Of a DNA stretch of 64,000 bases, positions 26,225-36,237 are shown in pieces. The stretch comes from Cyanobacteria bacterium REEB417 (GTDB taxonomy: Bacteria; Cyanobacteriota; Cyanobacteriia; PCC-6307; Cyanobiaceae). Position 1 is the first letter of the stretch, and every line of letters starts with the position of its first letter. The stretch is from assembly GCA_018970945.1 (NCBI GenBank), contig JAGWVJ010000006.1, forward strand, positions 1 to 64,000, given 5' to 3'. Made by a program: the position numbers and the translations under genes. Under the pieces are notes generated by a model. That model had not been told where the DNA came from and made no database searches. It worked only from the letters and a program-made list of their open reading frames with translations.

Positions 26225-26249
26225 AAGCGGTCCCCGGGGGCCGCTTTTT
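26225..26249 (+). terminator. intrinsic terminator of psaFJ
   Basis: AAGCGGtCCCC pairs with GGGGgCCGCTT (about 11 bp with one G-U type pair and a minimal loop) and runs into TTTT. It lies between psaJ and the convergent gmk stop; the mirrored A-run could also help end gmk transcripts. Confidence 0.85.
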
Positions 26250-26256
26250 CGATGGT

Positions 26257-26865
26257 TCACTTCCCGGGCGCTCGAGTCGCCTCCGGTTTCGCGGTTGCAG
26301 GTGCCGCCACTCCCATATGGGTTTCCAGGGCTGCCAGGGCGCTCTCCAGGTCATCGTTGACCAGGGAGGCATCAAATTCGCGCACGGCGGCCAGCTCGGT
26401 GTGGGCCCGCGCCAGGCGTCGTGCAATGGCCTCCTCGCTGTCGGTGCCGCGCCCGCGGATGCGCTGCTCGAGCACCGCCAGCGAGGGTGGTTCGATGAAC
26501 AGCTGAAAGGCCGACGGGAAGCTCTGGCGCACCTGCCGGGCCCCCTCAAGTTCGATCTCGAGCAGCACCGGCCGGCCGGCCTGCAGCCGATCTTCAACCG
26601 GCCGGCGTGGGGTGCCGTAGAGGTTGCCGGCAAATTCAGCCCATTCAAGAAAGCCCCCGGCCTCGATCTGCTGTTCGAAGTCCGATCGCGTCAGGAACAC
26701 GTAGTGAACCCCATCGGTTTCACCGCTGCGGGGGCTGCGGGTTGTGGCAGAGATCGACAGCCAGATCTCCGGGTGACGCTCCAGCAGGCGGCTCACCAGG
26801 GTGCCTTTGCCGACACCGCTGGGTCCGGTGATCACGGTGAGTCGACCGAGACTGGAGCTGGCCAT
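26257..26865 (-). CDS. gmk: guanylate kinase
   Basis: About 202 residues. P-loop [17 protein letters not shown] comes near the start, then the GMP-binding [33 protein letters not shown] and [13 protein letters not shown], and the lid arginines in [17 protein letters not shown]. It phosphorylates GMP to GDP. The ATG at 26865 is preferred; another in-frame ATG two codons upstream exists. It is divergent from the NFACT gene with a 100-bp gap. The C-terminus has a slightly extended Ala/Pro tail. Confidence 0.95.
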   Translation of the reverse strand: MASSSLGRLTVITGPSGVGKGTLVSRLLERHPEIWLSISATTRSPRSGETDGVHYVFLTRSDFEQQIEAGGFLEWAEFAGNLYGTPRRPVEDRLQAGRPVLLEIELEGARQVRQSFPSAFQLFIEPPSLAVLEQRIRGRGTDSEEAIARRLARAHTELAAVREFDASLVNDDLESALAALETHMGVAAPATAKPEATRAPGK

Positions 26866-26965
26866 CGGCATGGCGGCAGGCAGGGACGAACCTGCCAGCA
26901 GAGTAGAAGTCACTCTTGCCCGCCGGCTTCGAGCCTTGGCAACCGCTCTGCCCAGGATCCAGGCC

Positions 26966-28663
26966 ATGGATGTCACCAGCCTCAAGGCGGTGCTTGCAGA
27001 GCTGCGTCCATGGCTGTTGCCCTCCCGCTTTGAGAAGGCCCAGCAGGGCAGCCCGCAGGCCCTGCAGCTGGGCCTGCGCAGTCTCGACGGGGTCCACTGG
27101 CTTGAGCTCAGCTGGATGGCCGAGGCGCCCAGGCTGCATGCCATCGCGCCGCCGCCGCGCCAGGGCGATGGCAGCACCCTGGCGCGGCAGTTGCAGCACG
27201 GCCTGCGCGGGCTGGCCCTGGTGGACCTGGTGCAGAGCGGCTGGGAGCGGGTGGTCGAGCTCGGCTTTGCCCGTCGCCCTTCCGATCCGGTCGAGCGCTG
27301 GTTGGTGCTCGAGCTGATGGGGCGCCACAGCAACCTGTTTCTGCTCGATGAAGCCCGTCAGGTTGTGGCATTAGCGCGGCAGGTGCGCCAGCAGCACTCG
27401 CGCCTGCGACCGATCGCCACCGGAGACCCCTACCAGTGCCCGCCGCCCCTGCAGGGTGAGGCACCTTCGCGCGACGCGTCGCTAGCCCAGTGGCGGGGCC
27501 GCCTGCAGTTGCAGGATCTGTCCCTGCGCGAGGCGCTGCTGCGGAGTTACCAGGGTGTCAGCCCCGCCCTGGTGACGCAGCTGGTCGAACCGGAGCTGGT
27601 CGAAGCACCGGTCGCCAGCCTCACGGCTGACCAGTGGCAGCGGTTGCACGGGCGCTGGTCAGCCTGGCTCGGGGCCCTGCAGCACCAGCACTTTGCCTTT
27701 GCCAGGACCGACGATGGCTATGCCTGCTGGAATGCCGACGCCTGCTGGATCGATGCGCAGGCCTCTGCAGAGAACGCCGGCTGCAGCGTCAACATGGGCC
27801 TGGCCACCTACTACGGCGACCGGCTGCAGCGCCGCCAGCACCTGAGGCTTCAACAGCAGTGGCAACAGCGCCTGGCGCTGCTGCGTCACAAGGAGCAGCA
27901 GCAGCTCGAGGTCCAGCAGGGCCTTCTGCTCAGCAGCGAGCAGGCCGACGCGCTGCAGCGCCAGGCCGATGCCCTGCTCTGTGAAGCCCATCGCGATCCG
28001 CTGGCGGCCACAGAGGCTCAGAAGCTTTACCGCAGGGCCAAACGTCTGCGGCGCTCGGTGGCCGCGGTGCAGGCCCGCATCGACCTGCATCAGCAACGCC
28101 TGGCGTGGCTTGAGGCCAGCCTCACCTACCTCGACCAGGCCGATTCCGAGGCGGTGCTGACGCCACTGGTTCTCGACCTGGCGGCTGCGCTCGACGCCGG
28201 TGTGGCCGGTGACGGCAGGCGCCGGGGACAGCGCAGGGGCGCCAGCCAGCCCGAGGGTGTCCCCCAGCCCCTTGAACTGTGCTCGCCTGGGGGACTGCGC
28301 CTGCAGGTCGGCCGTAACCACCGGCAGAACGCCTGGATCAGCCTCCGCCAGGCTCGCCGCGGCGACCTCTGGTTCCATGCCCAGGAGTGTCCGGGCAGTC
28401 ACGTGGTGCTCAAGGCCTCGGAAGGACCATGGGGCGATGCCGATCTCGCCGCCGCCGCCGATTTGGCGGCCTACTTCAGCCGTGCCCGCGGCAACGGGCG
28501 CGTCGCGGTCGTGATGGTGCCCACCGACGACCTGCAGCGCATTCCAGGGGCGGCACCCGGCACGGTGCGCCATCGGGGTGGCACCGTGCTCTGGGCCGTT
28601 CCGGCCCAGGCGGCCGCGTTGCTGGCTTCTCCCCCTACCCTGCCGGTGGAGGCCAGCCCATGA
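26966..28663 (+). CDS. NFACT protein (RqcH / Rqc2 homolog)
   Basis: About 565 residues. The N-terminal NFACT-N domain is indicated by [12 protein letters not shown] and [22 protein letters not shown] long charged coiled-coil follows (about residues 290-400, Gln/Leu/Arg-rich). The C-terminal NFACT-R domain has [34 protein letters not shown] and [19 protein letters not shown]. Bacterial RqcH binds obstructed 50S subunits with peptidyl-tRNA and adds C-terminal alanine tails for degradation; older annotations call this family fibronectin-binding. The ATG at 26966 matches the family start. The stop overlaps the tatC ATG by 4 bases. Confidence 0.88.
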   Translation: MDVTSLKAVLAELRPWLLPSRFEKAQQGSPQALQLGLRSLDGVHWLELSWMAEAPRLHAIAPPPRQGDGSTLARQLQHGLRGLALVDLVQSGWERVVELGFARRPSDPVERWLVLELMGRHSNLFLLDEARQVVALARQVRQQHSRLRPIATGDPYQCPPPLQGEAPSRDASLAQWRGRLQLQDLSLREALLRSYQGVSPALVTQLVEPELVEAPVASLTADQWQRLHGRWSAWLGALQHQHFAFARTDDGYACWNADACWIDAQASAENAGCSVNMGLATYYGDRLQRRQHLRLQQQWQQRLALLRHKEQQQLEVQQGLLLSSEQADALQRQADALLCEAHRDPLAATEAQKLYRRAKRLRRSVAAVQARIDLHQQRLAWLEASLTYLDQADSEAVLTPLVLDLAAALDAGVAGDGRRRGQRRGASQPEGVPQPLELCSPGGLRLQVGRNHRQNAWISLRQARRGDLWFHAQECPGSHVVLKASEGPWGDADLAAAADLAAYFSRARGNGRVAVVMVPTDDLQRIPGAAPGTVRHRGGTVLWAVPAQAAALLASPPTLPVEASP

Positions 28664-29481
28664 GCGACAGCGACAGCGTGCCAGGCGGTTCATCGGCAGG
28701 TACCAGCAGCGGCACCGCCACCGGGCCGCCGCCGCCGATCCGGGTCGCGCCCCGGCTCGACGAATGTCCTGCCGAGGTGGAGATGAGCCTGGTCGACCAT
28801 CTCGAAGAGCTGCGGCGCCGCATCCTGCGCAGCCTGGTGGCTGTGGTGGTGGCCGCTGCGGGCTGCCTGCTGCTGGTGCGCCCCCTTGTGCGGCTGCTGG
28901 AGATGCCGGCCCATGGCATCCATTTTCTGCAGCTGGCCCCGGGCGAGTTTCTGCTGGTGTCGCTCAAGGTGGCGGGCTATGCCGGGCTCACCCTGGCCCT
29001 GCCCTACGTGTTGTACGAAGTGTTGGCGTTTGTGCTCCCCGGGCTCACCCGCCGCGAGCGCAGGCTGGTGGCCCCGGCCGTGGCCGGTTCGGCGGTGCTG
29101 TTCGCTGCGGGTCTGGCCTTTGCCTGGTGGGCCCTGGTACCGGCTGCCCTGCAGTTTCTGGTGAGCTATGGCGCCGATGTGGTCGAACCGGCCTGGTCGA
29201 TCGAGCGCTATCTCGATTTTGTGCTGCTGCTGATGCTCGCCACCGCCCTGGCGTTTCAGTTGCCGGTGCTGCAGCTGCTGCTCGGAGCCCTTGGCCTGGT
29301 CCGCTGGCGCAGCATGCTGGGCGCCTGGCGCTGGGTGGTGCTGGTGGCGGCCGTGGCCGGTGCTGTGCTCACACCGTCGACCGACCCGCTCACCATGCTG
29401 CTGCTGAGCGGGGCGATCACCGCACTGTTCCTGATCGGTGTGGCCCTGGTGGCCCTCACCGAGGGCCTGCGTCCCTCCTAG
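28660..29481 (+). CDS. tatC: Sec-independent translocase subunit TatC
   Basis: About 273 residues. A roughly 40-residue Ser/Gly/Pro-rich N-terminal extension precedes the family start VDHLEELRRRILRSLVAVVVA, the LAPGEFLLVSLKVAGYAGL block and six membrane helices, ending TPSTDPLTMLLLSGAI. TatC is the receptor for twin-arginine signal peptides, exporting folded proteins across plasma and thylakoid membranes. It is coupled to the NFACT gene by an ATGA overlap. Its TAG stop lies in a CTAG shared with the convergent DUF3067 stop. Confidence 0.95.
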   Translation: MSDSDSVPGGSSAGTSSGTATGPPPPIRVAPRLDECPAEVEMSLVDHLEELRRRILRSLVAVVVAAAGCLLLVRPLVRLLEMPAHGIHFLQLAPGEFLLVSLKVAGYAGLTLALPYVLYEVLAFVLPGLTRRERRLVAPAVAGSAVLFAAGLAFAWWALVPAALQFLVSYGADVVEPAWSIERYLDFVLLLMLATALAFQLPVLQLLLGALGLVRWRSMLGAWRWVVLVAAVAGAVLTPSTDPLTMLLLSGAITALFLIGVALVALTEGLRPS

Positions 29482-29801
29482 AGCACAAATTCGCTGCTGC
29501 GGCCGGCGGGCAGCTCGAGCGCCAGTGACAGGGCCTTGCCCAGCCGTGGCCGATCGGAGCAGCTGCTGAGCCAATGGCGCACGGCCTCAGCGGCGCCGAG
29601 GCTGTTGAGCACCAGCACCAGTTCGCCGATGTGGCGTTCGTAGTCAGCGGCGCTCAAGGGGAAGGACTGCTGCTCCTGATAGGCCCACATCACCTGCAGG
29701 TAGACCCGGCCCCGTCGCTGCACCAACTGCAGGTCATAGGAGGCCTGCCAGCGCTGCTGCAGCAGGGCGATCACCTCGCCGGCGCTCAAAGGGGCATCCA
29801 T
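29478..29801 (-). CDS. DUF3067 protein
   Basis: About 107 residues. It contains AGEVIALLQQRWQASYDLQLVQRRGRVYLQVMWAYQEQQSFPLS-type content (quoted in part: RWQASYDLQLVQRRGRVYLQ) and YERHIGELVLVLNSLGAAE, the pattern of DUF3067, a small soluble family shared by cyanobacteria and plastids. Function unknown. The ATG at 29801 is preferred over longer readings that would add a Cys/Gly/His-rich leader. It is convergent with tatC, the two stop codons sharing the palindrome CTAG. It is divergent from petC. Confidence 0.75.
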   Translation of the reverse strand: MDAPLSAGEVIALLQQRWQASYDLQLVQRRGRVYLQVMWAYQEQQSFPLSAADYERHIGELVLVLNSLGAAEAVRHWLSSCSDRPRLGKALSLALELPAGRSSEFVL

Positions 29802-29992
29802 GGCCAGGTGGGCGGGGCCGCACCCCTCACCCTCGCATGAAGAATCACCAACACCCCATGGCCGGGCTGATGTCTGCTTTCTCGCATGCCCTGGCACCGC
29901 CTTGACCGCTGTGCTGGCGATGCCCAGATTTCAGAACCTTGCGGCCCGTGTCTCCCCCATGGGCACAGGTGCCCGGCCGGGGCAAGGCAAGT

Positions 29993-29998
29993 TCTAAT
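29993..29998 (+). promoter_or_regulatory. possible -10 box for petCA
   Basis: TCTAAT lies 36 bp before the petC ATG in the 233-bp gap between DUF3067 and petC. No clear -35 is visible, so this is tentative. The rest of the gap shows no other feature I can support. Confidence 0.35.
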
Positions 29999-30034
29999 GT
30001 GGCCCGACGTTGCGCCGGCTTCCGGACTGCCCGC

Positions 30035-30583
30035 ATGACCCAGATTCCAGCAGCCTCCTCGGCCGGCGATGTGCCCGGGATGGGCCGTCGGCAGTTCATG
30101 AATCTGCTGACCTTCGGGTCGGTCACCGGAGTGGCCCTCGGTGCCCTGTACCCGGTGGTGAACTATTTCATTCCCCCTCGGGCCGCCGGCAGTGGTGGCG
30201 GCACCACCGCCAAGGACGAGCTCGGCAACAACGTCACCGCGAGCGGCTGGCTCGCCACCCACAAGGAGGGTGACCGCAGCCTGGTCCAGGGTCTCAAGGG
30301 TGACCCCACCTATCTGATTGTCGAGGGCAGCGATGCCATCGGCAGCTACGGCATCAACGCGATCTGCACACATTTGGGCTGTGTGGTGCCCTGGAACAGT
30401 GGCCAGAACAAGTTCATGTGCCCGTGCCACGGCTCCCAGTACGACGCCACCGGCAAGGTGGTGCGCGGCCCGGCACCCCTGTCTCTGGCCCTGGCGCACG
30501 TGTCGGTCGAAAACGACAACGTGTTCCTCAGCCAGTGGAGCGAGACCGACTTCCGCACCGGTGACAAGCCCTGGTGGGCCTGA
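30035..30583 (+). CDS. petC: cytochrome b6f Rieske iron-sulfur protein
   Basis: About 182 residues. An N-terminal membrane anchor carries the twin-arginine motif [16 protein letters not shown], suggesting Tat-dependent insertion. A Gly-rich hinge (GSGGGTT) follows, then the Rieske domain with the two cluster motifs CTHLGC near residue 111 and CPCHGS near 128. It transfers electrons from plastoquinol to cytochrome f. The ATG at 30035 is chosen over longer readings. It is 33 bp upstream of petA, forming the usual petCA operon. Confidence 0.97.
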   Translation: MTQIPAASSAGDVPGMGRRQFMNLLTFGSVTGVALGALYPVVNYFIPPRAAGSGGGTTAKDELGNNVTASGWLATHKEGDRSLVQGLKGDPTYLIVEGSDAIGSYGINAICTHLGCVVPWNSGQNKFMCPCHGSQYDATGKVVRGPAPLSLALAHVSVENDNVFLSQWSETDFRTGDKPWWA

Positions 30584-30615
30584 TCTCATCTTTTGTAACC
30601 ACCATCAGCCCTGCC

Positions 30616-31563
30616 ATGCGCCGTCTTCTTTCCTCCCTCACCGGTTCCCTGCTCGGCCTGAGCCTCGTCTGCACCGTGATGTTCAGTGCCGCCAGCCCCA
30701 GCTGGGCCTACCCCTTCTGGGCCCAGCAGAATTACGCCAGCCCCCGGGAGGCCACGGGCAAGATTGTCTGTGCCAACTGCCACCTGGCCAAAAAGCCCAC
30801 CCGTGTTGAGGTGCCCCAGGCCGTGATGCCCGACACCGTCTTCAGGGCCGTTGTGGAGATCCCCTACGACACCTCGGTGCAGCAGGTGTCAGGCGACGGC
30901 AGCCCCACCGGTCTCAATGTGGGTGCCGTGATCATGCTTCCCGACGGCTTCACCCTGGCTCCCCAGGACCGCATGAGTGACGAGCTCAAGGAAGAGACCG
31001 CTGGTATCTACTACACCCAGTATTCCGACGACCTGCCCAACACCTACATCGTCGGCCCCCTGCCTGGCGATCAGCACCAGGAGATCGTCTTCCCGATCCT
31101 CTCGCCCGATCCGGCCACAGACAGCGCCATCCACTTCGGCAAATACAGCATCCATGTGGGCGGCAACCGCGGCCGCGGTCAGGTCTACCCCACCGGTGAA
31201 AAGAGCAACAACACCGTCTACACCTCCCCTGCTTCCGGCACCATCGCCTCGATCACCCCGGCCGACAACGGCGCCCAGGTGGTGGCAATCAAGACTGCAG
31301 ATGGTGGCAGTGTCAATGAGACGGTCCCAGCCGGTCCCACCCTTGTGGTTGCCGTCGGCGACAGCGTCGAGGCCGGTACCGCCCTGACCAACGATCCCAA
31401 CGTGGGCGGATTCGGCCAGATCGACACCGAGATCGTGCTGCAGAGCCCGGTTCGCATCATCGGCCTGCTGGCATTCTTCGGTGCGGTCGCCCTTGCCCAG
31501 ATCATGCTGGTGCTCAAGAAGCGTCAGGTTGAGAAGGTGCAGGCGGCTGAAGGCCTGATCTGA
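30616..31563 (+). CDS. petA: cytochrome f
   Basis: About 315 residues. The signal peptide ends SWA before the mature N-terminus [19 protein letters not shown], where Tyr32 is the first mature residue, whose amino group is the heme axial ligand. The heme-binding CANCH is at 52-56. A large lumenal beta domain and a small lipoyl-like domain follow, then one C-terminal membrane helix ([20 protein letters not shown]). It accepts electrons from Rieske and passes them to plastocyanin or cytochrome c6. The ATG at 30616 is clear. Confidence 0.97.
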   Translation: MRRLLSSLTGSLLGLSLVCTVMFSAASPSWAYPFWAQQNYASPREATGKIVCANCHLAKKPTRVEVPQAVMPDTVFRAVVEIPYDTSVQQVSGDGSPTGLNVGAVIMLPDGFTLAPQDRMSDELKEETAGIYYTQYSDDLPNTYIVGPLPGDQHQEIVFPILSPDPATDSAIHFGKYSIHVGGNRGRGQVYPTGEKSNNTVYTSPASGTIASITPADNGAQVVAIKTADGGSVNETVPAGPTLVVAVGDSVEAGTALTNDPNVGGFGQIDTEIVLQSPVRIIGLLAFFGAVALAQIMLVLKKRQVEKVQAAEGLI

Positions 31564-31580
31564 ACCCCTCTCGATTTCCA

Positions 31581-32432
31581 TTGTTGGCGACCTTCACATC
31601 ACCGGGGCCCCTGCTGTTCCAGCTGGGCCCCTTTGCTGTGCGTTGGTATGGATTGCTGATCGCCTCGGCGGTTCTGGTGGGCCTGGTCCTGTCCACACGC
31701 CTGGGCCGTGCCCGTGGCATTGACCCTGGTCTGATTGCCGATCTGCTCCCCCTGATGGTGCTGGGTGCCGTGGTTGGTGCTCGCCTTTATTACGTGCTGC
31801 TCGAGTGGCGCCAGTACAGCGCCGACTGGCCCTCGGCCCTGGCGGTGTGGCGCGGCGGAATTGCCATCCACGGCGCCCTGATCGGTGGAACCCTGACGAC
31901 TGTGTTCTATTGCCGCTGGCGGCGCCTGCGGTTCTGGCCCCTGCTCGATGTGCTGGTGCCGGCCGTGGCCCTGGGCCAGGCGATCGGCCGGTGGGGCAAT
32001 TTCTTCAACAGCGAGGCCTTTGGGCTGCCCACCGACCTGCCCTGGAAGCTGGCGATCCCGGCGGCCAACCGCCCGCCCGAATTCCTGGCACAGCTGTACT
32101 TTCACCCCACGTTTCTGTACGAATCGCTCTGGAACCTTGGGGTCTGCGCCCTGCTGCTGCTGCTGTTCAGGGCCGCCGGCCGAGGCCGCATCCAGCTGCC
32201 TGCCGGGGCCATGAGCTGCATTTATCTGATGGCCTACAGCAGCGGCAGGGTGTGGATCGAGGGCCTCAGGCTCGATCCCCTCTGCCTCGTGGGGGTTCCG
32301 CCGTTCTGCAGCGGTGGGCTGCGCATGGCTCAGCTGATGAGCCTGGTTCTCATCGCCGTGGGCGCCCTGGGACTGTGGTGGCTCTATGGCCGCCGTCGCC
32401 CGTTGCCCGATCCCAGCGGCGTGGTGGCATGA
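31581..32432 (+). CDS. lgt: prolipoprotein diacylglyceryl transferase
   Basis: About 283 residues and several membrane spans. Family motifs are [30 protein letters not shown] and the signature [17 protein letters not shown], with [12 protein letters not shown] later. Lgt attaches diacylglycerol to the lipobox cysteine of prolipoproteins, several of which are encoded in this window. The start is a TTG at 31581 (or 31584); no in-frame ATG precedes the conserved region. It overlaps the cobM ATG by 4 bases. Confidence 0.93.
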   Translation: MLATFTSPGPLLFQLGPFAVRWYGLLIASAVLVGLVLSTRLGRARGIDPGLIADLLPLMVLGAVVGARLYYVLLEWRQYSADWPSALAVWRGGIAIHGALIGGTLTTVFYCRWRRLRFWPLLDVLVPAVALGQAIGRWGNFFNSEAFGLPTDLPWKLAIPAANRPPEFLAQLYFHPTFLYESLWNLGVCALLLLLFRAAGRGRIQLPAGAMSCIYLMAYSSGRVWIEGLRLDPLCLVGVPPFCSGGLRMAQLMSLVLIAVGALGLWWLYGRRRPLPDPSGVVA

Positions 32433-33196
32433 GCACCCCGCATCCGGTCTGGATCGTGGGTGCGGGCCCCGGGGCGCCTGACCTGCTCACCCTGCGGGCG
32501 GCGCGGTTGGTGGAGCAGGCTGAGGTCCTGGTCTGGACCGACTCGTTGGTGAATCCCCAGATCGCGGCCATGGCCCCCCTGGCCTGCGAGCGCATCCGCA
32601 CCAGCAGCCTCACTCTCGAGGAGGTGATGGCCGTGGTGCTCGAGCGGGCTCAGGCCGGCAGGCGGGTGGTGCGCCTGCACGACGGCGACCCCTGCCTCTA
32701 TGGCGCCCTTGCCGAGCAGATCGTGCGGCTGGCCGATGCCGGCCTGTCGGTGGAGGTCGTGCCCGGTCTGAGTGCCTACCAGGCCGCCGCGGCAGCCCTG
32801 CAGCAGGAGCTCACCATTCCCGGTCTGGTTCAGACGATCGTGCTGAGCCGGGCGGGTGGTCGCACCGGCACCCCCGAGCGTGAATCGCTCGAGCGCCTGG
32901 CCGCTTTGCAGGCCTCCTTGTGTCTGTACCTCAGTGCGCGGCATGTCGAGGAGGTGCAGGAGCAGCTTCTCCTGCACTACCCCCCCCAGACCCCGGTGGC
33001 CATCGGTTATCGCCTCAGCTGGCCCGACCAATGGATCAAGGTTGTGCCGCTCGCCGAGATGGCTGCCGCCAGCCGGGAGCAAGGGTTGATCAGGACCACG
33101 CTGTACGTGGTGAGCCCGGCCCTGGCGGCTACGGCAGAGGCGCGCTCCAGGCTCTATTCGGCGGCTCACAATCACCTGTTCCGCGGCGGTGCTTAA
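32429..33196 (+). CDS. cobM: precorrin-4 C11-methyltransferase
   Basis: About 255 residues of the tetrapyrrole methylase family. It begins [20 protein letters not shown], followed by [33 protein letters not shown] and the [16 protein letters not shown] loop that sets the CobM/CbiF group apart. It adds a methyl group to C11 in corrin ring synthesis. It is coupled to lgt by an ATGA overlap, an unusual functional pairing. The C-terminus reaches [12 protein letters not shown], a typical CobM end. Its stop overlaps the start of the decayed small gene. Confidence 0.9.
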   Translation: MSTPHPVWIVGAGPGAPDLLTLRAARLVEQAEVLVWTDSLVNPQIAAMAPLACERIRTSSLTLEEVMAVVLERAQAGRRVVRLHDGDPCLYGALAEQIVRLADAGLSVEVVPGLSAYQAAAAALQQELTIPGLVQTIVLSRAGGRTGTPERESLERLAALQASLCLYLSARHVEEVQEQLLLHYPPQTPVAIGYRLSWPDQWIKVVPLAEMAAASREQGLIRTTLYVVSPALAATAEARSRLYSAAHNHLFRGGA

Positions 33197-33516
33197 GGTT
33201 GAGCACTGCTTCCGCGCGTTGCTGTTCGGCGCCCTGGCCATCGCAGCACCAGCACTGGGAATACCCCAGGCTGCCCAGGCCGGCCCCCAGCTCGCGGCCC
33301 TGACCAAGGCCGTCAACCCGTGCATCGCCCTGGGGCGGCCTGCAGCCTGCCCAGCTGCGCCGTGCACCGGCCCATGCCAAGGCTGGTCGCTATTGCCAGG
33401 AGCAGGTCACCACTTTGGCCGGGAGCTGGACCTGCTGCCCTTCAGGACGTGATTCCCCAGACCGTGCAGGCCAGCCTCACGGCCTGGTTCAGGCCTGCAG
33501 TCCTGACGGGCTGTAA
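33189..33516 (+). pseudogene. decayed gene for a small exported protein
   Basis: The GTG at 33189 opens a good signal peptide (hydrophobic core LLFGALAIAAPALG, then AQA) followed by AVNPCIALGRPAACPA. The apparent homologous reading then moves between frames: a second frame gives RAPAHAKAGRYCQEQVTTLAG (33360s-33420s; first and last residues approximate), the first frame resumes as RELDLLPF, and a third gives ALQDVIPQTVQASLTA before a stop near 33516. At least three indels are needed to join them. This looks like a pseudogene, or a region with several sequencing indels; the intact first frame alone would be an 87-residue Cys-rich protein. Confidence 0.45.
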
Positions 33517-33520
33517 GCCA

Positions 33521-35014
33521 TCAGGCCGACTGGGGAGCCGTTTCGCCATACAGCTCTGCGGCGAGGCGATCGCGGTCAAAGCGGCAGCCCAGCCGGTTGG
33601 CGATCGCTTCGACATCGGCGGCGCCGTTGCCCAGGCAGCAGGTCCCGCCAGGTGAGGGGGTCACGTTGAACACAAGTCCTGGTCGCGCCTGAATGCTGGC
33701 CTCACCCAGCATCAGCCGCCGTTGCCGCTTGTCGATCAGCTGGGGGCGCACGCCGCCATATCCCTTGGCGAAGCTGAGGTCGGCCAGTGTCATGTCGGGC
33801 ACGATCTTGCGGGCGTCGGCCAGAAACAGCCAGCGGCGCAGCCAGGGCACCTCGAACAGCAGGTTCTTGAGGATGTAGTTGCGGATGTCGGCCACCTTGA
33901 ATAGCTGCCAGAACACCGTCAGCACGGCCCAGTCGAGCCGCAGCACCTTGAGAAAGTCCCAGAACGAGGCGGGTCGGTAGCGCTCCAGCATCGGCAGCAG
34001 CAGCGCGGTGGGTCCAAAACGGGTCTTGCCGGGGGCGCGCACATCGGGGTCGCCGTGGATCGCCGCAAAGGGCAACCGGTCGTTCTGCACCGTGTAGACC
34101 TTGCCCCTCAGCAGGTCTGGGGTGAAGTAGAAGCTGCCTGCCACCGGCAGGCAGGAGTACTCCAGGCCGTAGCCCATCTGCTGGGCCATCAAGAGGCTGT
34201 GGGCGCCCGCGTTGACCACCACATGGCGGGCCCTGACCTGCCGTGGAATCCCCTTGCCGTCGCCCTTGGCGGGCCGCAGTCTCACCAGAAAGGTCGTGTT
34301 GTCTTGGGGGGTTCCGTTGGCCTGGGTGTGGCCTGCGTCGTGGTTTTCGATCGCGATGTGCTCCACCGTCATGCCGAGCTCGACGTCGAGGCGCCGGTCG
34401 CTGCCACAGGTGGCCGCCCGGGCCTGCTCAACAAAGGAGGCTGAAAGGGCCTCATAGTCGACGGCGGTGTAGGCGTCGCGGATCCCGATCGCCACCAGCT
34501 CCTCCCTGCGCAGCTCACCATGGCGGAGGGCGACCTGGGGTTCCCAGTCGACGATCTGCTCCTTCTCCAGCCATTCCATCGCCGGGAAGTGGGGTGAGAA
34601 GGTCGTGAACCGCTGCCGCAGGAATCGGCACTCGGCCGCACCCACCCCCAGCACCATCTTCGGCGTGCGAAACACGCAGCGCTCCCTCACCTCTGGCGCA
34701 AGCAGTTCGGCGTAATGAACGATCATCTCGGCCGTTCGCTTGACCCTGATCGCTTTCTCGAGGCTGTAGTTGGTCTCGATGTCGCCGCAGTGGATCGTCT
34801 GACTGTTGTTGGTGGCACGCGAGTTGACCTGGGCCAGCTGCTCGTAGCGCTCCACCAGCAGCACCCGCTCCACATCGGTGTAACGGGCCAGCTCAAACAG
34901 CAGGGCCGTGCCGCAGACACCGCCGCCGACGATCAGAACGTCAACGGTTTCAGGGGCCTGCGCTTCCGATGAGAATGCTGCTGCACCTGGATGCGCTGGT
35001 CGTTGCGTCACCAT
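33521..35014 (-). CDS. mqo: malate:quinone oxidoreductase
   Basis: About 497 residues. The N-terminal FAD-binding motif is DVLIVGGGVCGTALLFELAR, followed by LAQVNSRATNNSQTIHCGDIE, VVVNAGAHSLLMAQQMGYG, PVAGSFYFTPDLLRGKVYT and a C-terminal VTPSPGGTCCLGNGAADVEA. This fits the Mqo family, a peripheral membrane flavoenzyme oxidising malate to oxaloacetate with quinone as acceptor. Mqo is known in marine picocyanobacteria and supports that assignment. The ATG at 35014 is chosen; a 16-residue upstream extension lacks support. tRNA-Val lies just upstream on the opposite strand. Confidence 0.92.
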   Translation of the reverse strand: MVTQRPAHPGAAAFSSEAQAPETVDVLIVGGGVCGTALLFELARYTDVERVLLVERYEQLAQVNSRATNNSQTIHCGDIETNYSLEKAIRVKRTAEMIVHYAELLAPEVRERCVFRTPKMVLGVGAAECRFLRQRFTTFSPHFPAMEWLEKEQIVDWEPQVALRHGELRREELVAIGIRDAYTAVDYEALSASFVEQARAATCGSDRRLDVELGMTVEHIAIENHDAGHTQANGTPQDNTTFLVRLRPAKGDGKGIPRQVRARHVVVNAGAHSLLMAQQMGYGLEYSCLPVAGSFYFTPDLLRGKVYTVQNDRLPFAAIHGDPDVRAPGKTRFGPTALLLPMLERYRPASFWDFLKVLRLDWAVLTVFWQLFKVADIRNYILKNLLFEVPWLRRWLFLADARKIVPDMTLADLSFAKGYGGVRPQLIDKRQRRLMLGEASIQARPGLVFNVTPSPGGTCCLGNGAADVEAIANRLGCRFDRDRLAAELYGETAPQSA

Positions 35015-35105
35015 CCACCTGTGATCTGGATCCCATGCTGGCCTGCCGCAGGACCCCGCCATGCCGTGGTTTAAGGTGACCTAATCCCCAGCTGGTGCTG
35101 GGCAT

Positions 35106-35177
<72 letters not shown>

Positions 35178-35295
35178 CTGGTCTGGAACCTCCAGCCCTC
35201 GCCAGGGGGTCTCCCCGGGGATGGCCGTTGGCCTGTTGCCTGCGACGTGCTTGACGGGGTCATCAGAATTGTGAGCGAGTGCGCACAGGCCTCCG

Positions 35296-36237
35296 TTGCC
35301 GGCCGATTCTCAGATTCACGACAACTCCTCTTGTCTGGACGATTCCCAGCAGCTGGAGCCGCCGCTCGAGATTCCTGAATTGCTGGCACTGGCCCAGGTC
35401 CTCAGCCAGGCACGGCAGGCCCAGGGCCTCAGTCTTGAGGCGCTGGCCTCCAAGCTTCACATGGGGGTGGAACAGCTGCGGGCCTTTGAGGCGGCAGATC
35501 TGACGCGTCTGCCTGAGCCCGTCTTTGTGGTGGCCCAGGCCCGCCGCATTGCCGACACGCTGGCGGCCGATGTCGGCAGCCAGATCGAGTCGCTGCGGGC
35601 CAGTGATGCGTTTTCAGCCCTCAAGCCCGCCCTGAGCACCGAGGTGTTTCAGCAGGCGGCCCGTCTGGCCGCTTCCTCAGCCTCCAATGCCCAGGGCGAG
35701 GCCGGCACCCCGTCCTCTTCGCGCCCCTGGGGTGAGCCCGGGCCGCGGTTCAGGCTGTGGTGGCTGGCGCCGCTGCTGTTGGGTGCCGGCGCGCTGGCGG
35801 CGGCGACGGTGGTGTGGCAGCAGCCATCCCTATGGCGTCCGTTGAAGGTTGCTCAGCAGCAGAGCAGCCCGGCCAGGCCACTCAAGCCCCCGCTGGCGCC
35901 TCCTGTCCCCAAGGCCGTGGCACCGCAGCCTGAGGCCCAGGCGCCAATCGCGTTGTTGATCAGCTCGCGCCAGCGCAGCTGGCTGACGGTGCGCCCCCTT
36001 GGCGGCGGCGAGCCGCTTTATCGCGGCAGCTTTGTGGGGGAGCGGCGCTTCCCCCTGGGTGAGGGCCTGCTGCTGCGGGCCGGGCGTCCCGATCTGGTGA
36101 TGGTGAGCCAGGGTGCCGCGGCCCCCAGGCCGCTGGGCAAGGTCTCTGACATCCGCTGGATTGCGTTCAGGCCCGCTGCCCCCCAGGGGACGGTGCCTAA
36201 GCCGAAGGCACCAGGTCAGGGGCCGGGCTCGTCGTGA
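35296..36237 (+). CDS. RodZ-like helix-turn-helix membrane protein
   Basis: About 313 residues. A cytoplasmic HTH_25-type domain (QARQAQGLSLEALASKLHM around residues 37-56, then LPEPVFVVAQARRIAD) is followed by a Ser/Gly-rich linker, one membrane helix near residues 154-174, a Pro/Gln-rich periplasmic linker and a beta-rich C-terminal domain (DUF4115-like) with SWLTVRPLGGGEPLYRG. RodZ-type proteins link MreB to the envelope. The start is a TTG at 35296. The 3' end overlaps the convergent ppx gene by 41 bp. Confidence 0.78.
   Translation: MPADSQIHDNSSCLDDSQQLEPPLEIPELLALAQVLSQARQAQGLSLEALASKLHMGVEQLRAFEAADLTRLPEPVFVVAQARRIADTLAADVGSQIESLRASDAFSALKPALSTEVFQQAARLAASSASNAQGEAGTPSSSRPWGEPGPRFRLWWLAPLLLGAGALAAATVVWQQPSLWRPLKVAQQQSSPARPLKPPLAPPVPKAVAPQPEAQAPIALLISSRQRSWLTVRPLGGGEPLYRGSFVGERRFPLGEGLLLRAGRPDLVMVSQGAAAPRPLGKVSDIRWIAFRPAAPQGTVPKPKAPGQGPGSS

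Noticed and set aside
32429-33196. A cobalamin riboswitch controlling cobM
   Set aside because: cobM starts inside the lgt stop and no B12-box-like conserved elements are visible upstream of lgt or cobM.
33521-35014. mqo as a recent horizontal acquisition beside a tRNA
   Set aside because: Mqo is known across marine picocyanobacteria, base composition looks like the neighbours, and no integrase, att repeat or tRNA 3' duplication is seen.
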